A stretch of DNA of 64,000 nucleotides from Microbacterium capsulatum. GTDB taxonomy: Bacteria > Actinomycetota > Actinomycetes > Actinomycetales > Microbacteriaceae. The number at the start of each line of letters is the position of its first letter. Positions within the stretch are counted from its first letter, which is position 1. Below, piece after piece: positions 10,462 to 17,048 of the stretch. Under the pieces are notes generated by a model. It was not told the DNA's origin, did not search any database, and saw only the letters and a list, made by a program, of their open reading frames with translations. A program made the position numbers and the translations under genes. The stretch spans positions 421,482 to 485,481 of the forward strand of contig NZ_JAVFCB010000001.1 in NCBI RefSeq assembly GCF_030865425.1, written 5' to 3'.

Positions 10462-11234
10462 CCCTTCGACAGGCTCAGGGAGCGATCGTCAAGATCGTGC
10501 AGTTGTACCCGCAGGAGCTCGGCGTCACCGGCGACCGCGGCAACGTCCGCGCGCTGGAGACCCGCCTCGAGCGCGCCGGCATCCCCGTCGAGGTCGTGCA
10601 CGTCGGCATCGGCGACGCGACTCCCGCCGACGCGGATGTCGTGATCCTCGGCAACGGGCCGCTCTCGGCGATGCGCATCGTGGCGGACGATCTGCGCGCC
10701 CGCCGCGACGAGCTGTCAGCCGCGATCGACGCCGGGGTGGCCGTGCTGGCCGTCGGCGCCGGCGCCGAGCTGCTCTCCGACGGTGTCGCGCTGCTGGACG
10801 GCGAGGTGCTGGACGGCCTCGGGATCCTGCCCCTGCGGGTCGAGCGCACGCGCGAGCGCCGCGTCGGCTACGTCATCGCCGACACCGTGCACGGCCGTCT
10901 CATCGGCTTCGAGGACCACGCCTCCGAGTGGGCGCTCGGCGAGGGCGCGGAGGTCTACGGCACCGTCGTCGCGGGCAAGGGATCCTTCCCTCGCGGCGCC
11001 GGCTCCGGCGAGACCATCCGCGTGCGCAACGTGTTCGCGACCAACGTGCAGGGCCCGGTGCTTCCGCTGAACCCGCAGCTGAGCGACGAGATCCTCCGGA
11101 TCGCGGCGGAGCGACGCGGGCACTCCTATCGCGCGGGCGCCGAGCACGACGCGCTGAACGCGCTGGCGGCCGGAGCGCGCAAGGCGATCGAGGACCGCGT
11201 CGGCGACGAGGTCTTCACCTACATGAAGGTCTGA
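10458..11234 (+). CDS. gatD: GatD-like class I glutaminase homologue lacking catalytic Cys and His
   Basis: A 258-residue homologue of GatD, the glutaminase partner of MurT. Family marks are clear: LYPQELGVTGDRGNVRAL (residues 16-33), LIGFEDHASEW (148-158) and a GPVLPLNPQLSDEIL segment (199-213). The nucleophile motif, ICGGYQ in active GatD, reads VGAGAE here, placing Gly100 where Cys should be, and the catalytic His of YLHGP is Gln198 (NVQGP). The protein therefore should not hydrolyse glutamine. The first nine codons derive from a dispersed repeat, so the ancestral start may have been nearer KIVQLYP at residue 12. It is coupled to murT by ATGA and followed after 59 bases by the racemase pair. 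Confidence 0.85.
   Translation: MTLRQAQGAIVKIVQLYPQELGVTGDRGNVRALETRLERAGIPVEVVHVGIGDATPADADVVILGNGPLSAMRIVADDLRARRDELSAAIDAGVAVLAVGAGAELLSDGVALLDGEVLDGLGILPLRVERTRERRVGYVIADTVHGRLIGFEDHASEWALGEGAEVYGTVVAGKGSFPRGAGSGETIRVRNVFATNVQGPVLPLNPQLSDEILRIAAERRGHSYRAGAEHDALNALAAGARKAIEDRVGDEVFTYMKV
10462..10481. repeat. Copy of a dispersed REP-like element inside the gatD start
   Basis: The 20 bases CCCTTCGACAGGCTCAGGGA form an imperfect palindrome of a type found in many copies between genes of Microbacteriaceae (recalled from general knowledge, not searched). Here it encodes residues 2-8 of the gatD product (TLRQAQG). Confidence 0.6.
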
Positions 11235-11293
11235 GACCGCTCTCGGCGCCGCCGGCGCCGGACGGGCGCCAGCGACGCAGGACGGGGGAGACC

Positions 11294-12001
11294 ATGAGCG
11301 AGAGGACGCGGAGCGCCATGCTGCGCTCGTGCATCTCCCGGTCGGCTCTCGCCCTGGGTGCGGCCCGCGCGGTCGAGGCGGGTGGAGCCGGAATCGCCGA
11401 TCTCCGCCGCGACGCGTGGGGCCATGGGCTGCTCGCGGTCGCCCAGGCCGTCACGGCCGCCGGGGCGCGCGCCGTGCGCGTGGACGGCGACGCGGAGGCG
11501 CAGGCACTCGCCCTCGAGGGCGTCGCCGCGACCTGGACCGACGAGCCCGACCTGGATCCGCGCCTGCTCTACGGCCTCCCCGACGACGACGGATCCCTCC
11601 CCGGAGCCCCGGTGATGCGGGTGGTCGGCCGAGTGCTGTCCACGAAGGACATCGCGGCCGGCGGCGGCGTCTCGTACGGGTACATCCACCGCGCCCCGGA
11701 GGACTCCCGGCTCGCGCTGATCACCGGCGGATACGCGCAGGGTGTGGTGCGGGCGCTCGGCAGCACGGCCTCGGTCGAGATCGACGGGATCGTGCACCCG
11801 ATCGTGGGTCGGATCGCCATGGACGTGTGCGTGGTCGACATCGGCGATGCGGACGTCCGGATGGGGGCCGAGGCCACCTACTTCGGCGGACGGGGACCGC
11901 TCGCGGCGGGGGCAGCGGACTGGGCGCGGATCACCGGGATGGGCGTCGGGGAGCTCGTCGCCGTGGTCGGCCGGCGGACGGAGCGCGCATGGGAGGCATG
12001 A
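11294..12001 (+). CDS. Truncated alanine racemase-like protein: keeps catalytic Tyr, lacks PLP Lys
   Basis: A 235-residue protein made of the first strand region of an alanine racemase barrel joined directly to a complete C-terminal racemase domain; about 170 residues of the central barrel are absent. The PLP-lysine motif (VKADAYGHG in Alr) reads LRRDAWGHG (residues 37-45), with Arg38 in the Lys position. The C-terminal domain has GGVSYGYIHRAPEDSRLAL with Tyr128 matching the catalytic Tyr of the VSYG motif, and GRIAMDVCVVDI. ATG at 11294 follows GGGGGAG. Its stop overlaps the next racemase gene by 4 bases (ATGA). On its own it cannot hold PLP as a Schiff base; it most likely works with the next gene product. 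Confidence 0.8.
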   Translation: MSERTRSAMLRSCISRSALALGAARAVEAGGAGIADLRRDAWGHGLLAVAQAVTAAGARAVRVDGDAEAQALALEGVAATWTDEPDLDPRLLYGLPDDDGSLPGAPVMRVVGRVLSTKDIAAGGGVSYGYIHRAPEDSRLALITGGYAQGVVRALGSTASVEIDGIVHPIVGRIAMDVCVVDIGDADVRMGAEATYFGGRGPLAAGAADWARITGMGVGELVAVVGRRTERAWEA

Positions 12002-13038
12002 CGAGGCCCGTGCTGCGGGTCGATGAGGCCGTGCTCCGCGCGAACATCGCGGCCGTGACGCGGCGCGTCGAACCGGCCGAGCTGATGATGGTCGTGAAGG
12101 ACGACGGCTACGGGCTCGGCGCCCGCTGGTCGGCGGAGGTGGCCGCGGATGCGGGGGTCGGCTGGATCGGCACCTACGACATCCCCACGGCCGTGCGCCT
12201 GCGCGAGGTGGTCGGCGCCGAGACCCGGTTGTTCGCCTGGGTCACCTCCGACGACGAGGAGATCGCCGACGCGCTGCTCGCGGATGTCGATCTGGGCGTC
12301 GGCTCCCTGGATTACCTCCGCCGCGTCATCGAGCGCGCCGGAGCCTTGGGCGTGCGCGCGCGGATCCACCTGAAGGTCGACACAGGTCTGCACCGCAACG
12401 GCCTCGCCGCGGACGAGTGGGACGACGGCGTCGCCCTCGCGCTCCGGGCGCAGGGCGAGGGGCGCGTCGTGCTGGTCGGTGCCTGGAGCCACCTCGCCGA
12501 GGCCAGCGACGCGGAGGACGACGACGCGCAGGCCCGGTTCCTCGCCGCGGTGGAGCGGGCACGGGTGCTCGGCGCCGAACTGCCGTACGTGCACCTCACG
12601 GCGTCGGCGGCGACCTGGGCCCGGCCCGAGCTGCGCGGCACTCTCGTCCGGGTCGGCGCGTTCTGCTACGGGATCCGCTCCGCCGACGGTCCCGACCTGC
12701 CCGGGATCGCGCCGGCGGCCGAGCTCGTGGCGATGGTCGAGCGGATCGAGGGGGACGAGGTCGTCGTCGGCATCGGATCCTTCGACGGCCTGCCCAGCAT
12801 CCTCGCCGGTCGTGTCGAGGTCGGCACTCCGGCCGGCGCTCGTCCGCTGCGGCGGATCGATCCCGACTCCGCCCGGGTGGCGGCCTGGGAGGGTGCGGCG
12901 GTCGGCGACGAGGTCGTGCTGTTCGGCCGCGGCGGATCCGGCGATGTCGTGCCGACGACGCTGGCCGAGGCGATCGGAACGGTCGGCGAGGAGATCCTCT
13001 GCCGCCTCACGGCGCACGTGCGCCGCGAGCAGGTCTGA
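11998..13038 (+). CDS. Alanine racemase-like protein: keeps PLP Lys, lacks the catalytic Tyr segment
   Basis: A 346-residue fold-type III PLP protein with the whole TIM barrel. The PLP lysine is present (MMVVKDDGYGLGA, Lys34), as are WSHLAEASDAEDD (about 161-173), the HLTASAATWARPEL segment and the end-of-barrel VRVGAFCYGI. In the C-terminal domain the stretch that should contain VSYG is missing: the sequence passes from LVAMVERIEGDEVVVGIGS directly to the equivalent of the GYADG strand (SFDGLPSIL). It thus has Lys but no Tyr, the mirror image of the preceding gene. ATG at 11998 is coupled to the upstream stop. Substrate unknown; Ala, Orn, Lys or another bridge residue are possible. The last gene of the murT operon. 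Confidence 0.82.
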   Translation: MTRPVLRVDEAVLRANIAAVTRRVEPAELMMVVKDDGYGLGARWSAEVAADAGVGWIGTYDIPTAVRLREVVGAETRLFAWVTSDDEEIADALLADVDLGVGSLDYLRRVIERAGALGVRARIHLKVDTGLHRNGLAADEWDDGVALALRAQGEGRVVLVGAWSHLAEASDAEDDDAQARFLAAVERARVLGAELPYVHLTASAATWARPELRGTLVRVGAFCYGIRSADGPDLPGIAPAAELVAMVERIEGDEVVVGIGSFDGLPSILAGRVEVGTPAGARPLRRIDPDSARVAAWEGAAVGDEVVLFGRGGSGDVVPTTLAEAIGTVGEEILCRLTAHVRREQV

Positions 13039-13080
13039 CGGCCGTATCCCACCCACGCGGTCCGGCGATCCCGGGCCACG

Positions 13081-13113
13081 AAAAACGCCCGGAGTCCGAG
13101 GACACCGGGCGTT
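13081..13113 (-). terminator. Terminator between racemase operon and DUF7455 gene
   Basis: Stem AACGCCCGG (13084-13092) / CCGGGCGTT (13105-13113) with the plus-strand A5 tract at 13081-13085 giving a U-run on the minus strand. It lies just past the stop of the DUF7455 gene and 43 bases after the racemase stop, so it may serve both directions. Confidence 0.8.
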
Positions 13114-13128
13114 CCTGTCTGAAAGTGC

Positions 13129-13341
13129 TCAGGAGTCGAGGAGTCGCGACGTCTCGTCGTGCCAGCTCGTCGCCACCGCGCGCAGCTTCTCCTCGTACTT
13201 GCGCCCGTGGTGCGCGCAGAACAGCAGCTCGGAGCCGTTGACCACGGCGGCGATGTACGCCTGGGCTCCGCAGGAGTCGCACCGATCCATCGCCGTGAGG
13301 CGGGGGATGGTGGTGCTGTCTCGTTCAGTCGTCGCGTTCAT
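13129..13341 (-). CDS. Small zinc-finger-like protein, DUF7455
   Basis: A 70-residue protein with a CDSC motif (about residues 21-24) and a CAHH pair (about 42-45), giving a C-x2-C...C-x2-H arrangement that probably binds one zinc ion, with a charged helix after it. This matches the DUF7455 family found beside sigA and topoisomerase genes in actinobacteria. No function is established. Single gene convergent with the racemase operon; its own terminator follows. Confidence 0.85.
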   Translation of the reverse strand: MNATTERDSTTIPRLTAMDRCDSCGAQAYIAAVVNGSELLFCAHHGRKYEEKLRAVATSWHDETSRLLDS

Positions 13342-13510
13342 CTCGATGCCTCCCCAGTGCTCGTTTCTTGCTTACTGCATCTGCTTTATACAACCACGCG
13401 GACCTGGGAGTAATGCCCGTAGTTCCGCGTGTTTCGCTGACCGCGTATCCGGGGCCCGGAGGTCCCGACCGCGCTAGGAGTGTCGGCCATCGGCGGCATC
13501 CGGACGTCGA

Positions 13511-13516
13511 TACGAT
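13511..13516 (+). promoter_or_regulatory. Possible -10 element for a leaderless parE transcript
   Basis: TACGAT fits the actinobacterial TANNNT -10 consensus and ends 8 bases before the GTG at 13525, so transcription would start at or next to the start codon. No convincing -35 is seen. No Shine-Dalgarno sequence precedes the GTG, which agrees with a leaderless mRNA. Confidence 0.4.
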
Positions 13517-13524
13517 TGAGAATT

Positions 13525-15636
13525 GTGACAGCCGAGTACTCCGCCCATCACCTCCAGGTCCTCGAAGGGCTCGAAGCCGTCCGCAAGCGCCCGGGCATGT
13601 ACATCGGCTCGAACGGATCGCCGGGCCTCATGCACTGCCTCTGGGAGATCATCGACAACTCCGTCGACGAAGCCGTGGCCGGCAACGGCACCCGCATCGA
13701 GGTGGTCCTGCACGTCGACGGCAGCGTCGAGGTGCGCGACCGCGGACGCGGCGTGCCCGTCGACGTCGAGCCGCGCACGGGGCTCACCGGCGTCGAGGTG
13801 GTCTACACCAAGCTGCACGCCGGCGGGAAGTTCGGCGGCGGCTCCTACGCGGCGTCGGGCGGTCTGCACGGCGTCGGCGCCTCCGTCGTGAACGCCCTCT
13901 CCGAGCGTCTCGACGTCGAGGTCGACCGCGACGGCAAAACCTACGCGATGTCCTTCCACCGCGGCGAGCCCGGCCTGTTCGACGACAAGGGGACTCCGCG
14001 GCCGGATGCGCCGTTCACCCCGTTCGAGGAGCGCAGCGAGCTGCGCGTCATCGGCAAGGTCGCCAAGGGCGTCACCGGCACGCGGGTGCGCTACTGGGCG
14101 GACCGGCAGATCTTCACCAAGGACGCGGCGTTCCAGCTCGCCGACCTGGAGACCCGGGCGCGGCAGACGGCGTTCCTCGTCCCCGGCCTGGAGATCCTCG
14201 TCCGCGACGAGCGCCCGGCAGGGCTCGCGGGCGACGACGGCGGAGCCACCCCGGCCGCGAACGAGACCAGCTACCACTACGAGGGCGGGATCAGCGAGTT
14301 CGTCGAGTACCTCGCCACCGACGCGCCGGTCACCGACACGTGGCGGCTGCAGGGCTCGGGCGGGTTCACCGAGACCGTGCCGGTGCTGCAGGCGGACGGA
14401 TCCATGAAGGCCACCGAGGTGCACCGCGAGTGCGCGGTCGACATCGCGCTGCGCTGGGGCGCCGGCTACGAGACCTCGTTGCGCTCGTTCGTCAACATCA
14501 TCTCCACGCCCAAGGGCGGCACCCATCAGCAGGGCTTCGAGCAGGAGCTGCTGAAGACCCTGCGCAGCCAGGTCGAGCAGAACGCCCGCCGGCTCAAGGC
14601 GGGCAACGACAAGCTCGAGAAGGACGACGTGCTCGCCGGCCTGACCGCCGTGCTCACGGTCACCGTGCCCGAGCCGCAGTTCGAGGGTCAGACCAAGGAG
14701 GTGCTCGGCACGCCCGCCGTGCGCACGATCGTCGCCCAGGTGGTCCGCAAGGCCCTCGCCGAGCGGTTCGGATCCTCCAAGCGCGATGACAAGAACCAGG
14801 CGTCGATGCTGCTCGACAAGATCGTCGCCGAGATGAAGGCACGCGTATCCGCCCGCGCGCACAAGGAGACCCAGCGCCGCAAGAACGCGCTGGAGTCGTC
14901 GTCGCTGCCCGCGAAGCTCGTCGACTGCCGGTCCACGGACGTCGCGCAGACCGAGCTGTTCATCGTGGAGGGCGATTCGGCCCTCGGCACGGCCAAGCAC
15001 GCCCGCGTCAGCGAGTACCAGGCGCTCCTGCCGATCCGCGGCAAGATCCTCAACGTGCAGAAGGCGTCGATCAGCGACATGCTGTCGAACGTCGAGTGCG
15101 CGTCGATCATCCAGGTGATCGGCGCCGGATCCGGCCGCTCCTTCGACATCTCCACGGCGCGCTACGGGAAGATCATCCTGATGAGCGACGCCGACGTCGA
15201 CGGCGCGCACATCCGCACCCTGCTGCTGACGCTGTTCTTCCGGTACATGCGGCCGCTCATCGAGGAGGGGCGCGTGTTCGCCGCCGTCCCGCCGCTGCAC
15301 CGCGTCATCGTGATGAACCCCGGGTCGAAGCCGAACGAGACCATCTACACCTACAGCGAGCAGGAGCTGCACGCGCTGCTGGCCAAGCTGCGCAAGCAGA
15401 ACAAGCGCTGGCACGAGCCCATCCAGCGCTACAAGGGCCTCGGCGAGATGGACGCCGAGCAGCTCGCCTCCACCACCATGGACCGCTCCGGCCGCCTGCT
15501 CCGCCGCGTGCGGATGGAGGACGCGGAGGCCGCGGGCCGGGTGTTCGAGCTGCTGATGGGCAACGAGGTCGCCCCGCGTCGCGAGTTCATCATCGACTCC
15601 TCGGACCGCCTCGCGCGCGAGGCCATCGACGCGTGA
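13525..15636 (+). CDS. parE: Type IIA DNA topoisomerase subunit B (topoisomerase IV ParE type)
   Basis: The ATPase/TOPRIM subunit of a type II topoisomerase, 703 residues. GHKL ATPase motifs are present: DNSVDEAVAGN (about 46-56), DRGRGVPVDVEP, and GGLHGVGASVVNALS (about 112-126). The transducer lysine region follows, then the TOPRIM domain with IVEGDSALG (about 476-484), GKILNVQKA and DADVDGAHIRTLLL. The C-terminal AGxRYKGLGEM-like segment RYKGLGEMDAEQL is complete. GTG at 13525 was chosen over upstream in-frame codons because it begins right before TAEYSAHHLQVLEGLEAV, the usual family start. The partner parC lies 1.4 kb away on the other strand. Confidence 0.93.
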   Translation: MTAEYSAHHLQVLEGLEAVRKRPGMYIGSNGSPGLMHCLWEIIDNSVDEAVAGNGTRIEVVLHVDGSVEVRDRGRGVPVDVEPRTGLTGVEVVYTKLHAGGKFGGGSYAASGGLHGVGASVVNALSERLDVEVDRDGKTYAMSFHRGEPGLFDDKGTPRPDAPFTPFEERSELRVIGKVAKGVTGTRVRYWADRQIFTKDAAFQLADLETRARQTAFLVPGLEILVRDERPAGLAGDDGGATPAANETSYHYEGGISEFVEYLATDAPVTDTWRLQGSGGFTETVPVLQADGSMKATEVHRECAVDIALRWGAGYETSLRSFVNIISTPKGGTHQQGFEQELLKTLRSQVEQNARRLKAGNDKLEKDDVLAGLTAVLTVTVPEPQFEGQTKEVLGTPAVRTIVAQVVRKALAERFGSSKRDDKNQASMLLDKIVAEMKARVSARAHKETQRRKNALESSSLPAKLVDCRSTDVAQTELFIVEGDSALGTAKHARVSEYQALLPIRGKILNVQKASISDMLSNVECASIIQVIGAGSGRSFDISTARYGKIILMSDADVDGAHIRTLLLTLFFRYMRPLIEEGRVFAAVPPLHRVIVMNPGSKPNETIYTYSEQELHALLAKLRKQNKRWHEPIQRYKGLGEMDAEQLASTTMDRSGRLLRRVRMEDAEAAGRVFELLMGNEVAPRREFIIDSSDRLAREAIDA

Positions 15637-16112
15637 TGACCGCTCTCCCCGAGGGCATCGCGCTGCGCGCCGCGACGGAGGACGACGTCGACGCGGTCGT
15701 CGCGCTCAAGGAGCGGGTGCTGCGCCAGGACCTGGAGCCGCTGGTCGGCTGGGATCCGGAGCGGTCCCGGGAGCGGGTGATCGAGCACTTCTCGACCGCG
15801 CACACCCGGATGATCCTGATCGACGGCGTGGTCGGCGGCACCGTCACCCTGCGTCCCGACGACGAGGTGCTGTGGCTCGAGATGTTCTACCTCGACGCGG
15901 TGCATCAGGGCCGCGGGATCGGCACGGCCGTGCTGCGGGTCGTGCTGGCCGAGGCCGAGGGGGTGCGGCCGCTGCGGCTGCAGGTGCTCGTCGGATCGGC
16001 GGCGCGCCGGCTGTACGAGCGGCACGGCTTCGTGGCCGAGGACGAGGACGGCGTCGACGTGTGGATGCGTCGCACACCGGGCGGGTCTGCGGAGCACGGC
16101 ACGGCCGCTTGA
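15636..16112 (+). CDS. GNAT family N-acetyltransferase
   Basis: A 158-residue single-domain acetyltransferase. The acetyl-CoA binding motif A reads DAVHQGRGIGTAVLRVVLAEA (about residues 85-105), followed by strand 5 RLQVLVGSAARRLYERHGF, typical of GNAT enzymes. The substrate cannot be deduced. The ATG overlaps the parE stop by one base (TGATG), so it is translated with parE. The ureohydrolase gene follows after 12 bases. Confidence 0.88.
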   Translation: MTALPEGIALRAATEDDVDAVVALKERVLRQDLEPLVGWDPERSRERVIEHFSTAHTRMILIDGVVGGTVTLRPDDEVLWLEMFYLDAVHQGRGIGTAVLRVVLAEAEGVRPLRLQVLVGSAARRLYERHGFVAEDEDGVDVWMRRTPGGSAEHGTAA

Positions 16113-16124
16113 CAGACTGAGACG

Positions 16125-17036
16125 GTGATCGCCGTCGTCTCCGCCCCGACCAACCTGGGCCTGCGTCCGCCCGTACGCGGAGGTGTCCCCGGCGCGGGCA
16201 AGGCCCCGGAGGCCCTGCGCGAGGCAGGGCTGCACCGCCTGCTGCAGTCCCGCGGCGCCCTCGACGGCGGCGTCGTGCTGCCGGGGCGCTACGTGGACGA
16301 CGACGGGCGCCGCCCGGCCGGCAGGGTGCGCAACGAGGCGGCGATCGTCGACCACGCGCGGCGGCTCGCGCACCGGCTGGTGGAGATCCGTCGCGCGGGC
16401 GACGTGCCGCTCGTGCTCGGCGGCGACTGCAGTCTCGCGATCGGCGCCGGCCTCGCCACGCGGGTCAGCGGCGGTGGGGGACTGGTGCACCTCGACGGGC
16501 ACACCGACTTCCGTCACCCCGGCAACAGCGCCGGCATCGGCAGCGTCGCCGGTGAGGACCTCGCGGCCGCGATCGGGCTGCACTCGCCCGCGATGTCGGA
16601 CATCGACGGGCTCTCGCCGTACTTCGCGCCGGAGCGCACGGCCCACATCGGCTGCCGGTACGCCGACCCGCACGTCGAGGAGCTGCGCGCGCTGATCCCG
16701 ATCGTGGTGCCGGCCGACGACGTGATCCTGCACGGCGGGGCGCGGGCGGCCGCGCGGGTGCGTGCGACCGAAGGACTCGAGAGCGGCTACTGGATCCAGG
16801 TGGACGTGGATGTGCTGGATCCGGTCCACATGCCGGCCGTGGACAGCCCCGACCCGGGCGGCCTCGCCCCGGACGAGCTCGTGGGCCTGCTCGCCGCGCT
16901 CGCCCCGCACGCCTGGGGAGCGGCGGTCACCGTGTTCGATCCCGACCTGGACCCCGAGGGCGTGCACGCCCGCACCGTGGCCGCCATCGTGGCGGAGGGA
17001 CTCGCCGACCTCGGGGCGGCCCGCACCGAGGACTGA
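16125..17036 (+). CDS. Arginase/agmatinase (ureohydrolase) superfamily protein
   Basis: A 303-residue member of the manganese ureohydrolase superfamily. Metal-binding motifs: GGDCSLAIG (Cys102 in the place of the usual His of GGDHS), HLDGHTDFRHP (Asp-His-Asp present) and QVDVDVLDPVHMPAVDSPDPGG (Asp-Val-Asp present). The His-to-Cys exchange at one Mn ligand recurs in divergent superfamily members and makes arginase activity uncertain. GTG start at 16125. Stop lies 12 bases from the convergent parC stop, with no room for a separate terminator. Likely cytosolic hydrolase of a guanidino or formamide compound. Confidence 0.8.
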   Translation: MIAVVSAPTNLGLRPPVRGGVPGAGKAPEALREAGLHRLLQSRGALDGGVVLPGRYVDDDGRRPAGRVRNEAAIVDHARRLAHRLVEIRRAGDVPLVLGGDCSLAIGAGLATRVSGGGGLVHLDGHTDFRHPGNSAGIGSVAGEDLAAAIGLHSPAMSDIDGLSPYFAPERTAHIGCRYADPHVEELRALIPIVVPADDVILHGGARAAARVRATEGLESGYWIQVDVDVLDPVHMPAVDSPDPGGLAPDELVGLLAALAPHAWGAAVTVFDPDLDPEGVHARTVAAIVAEGLADLGAARTED

Positions 17037-17048
17037 TGGCGGGCCGGG

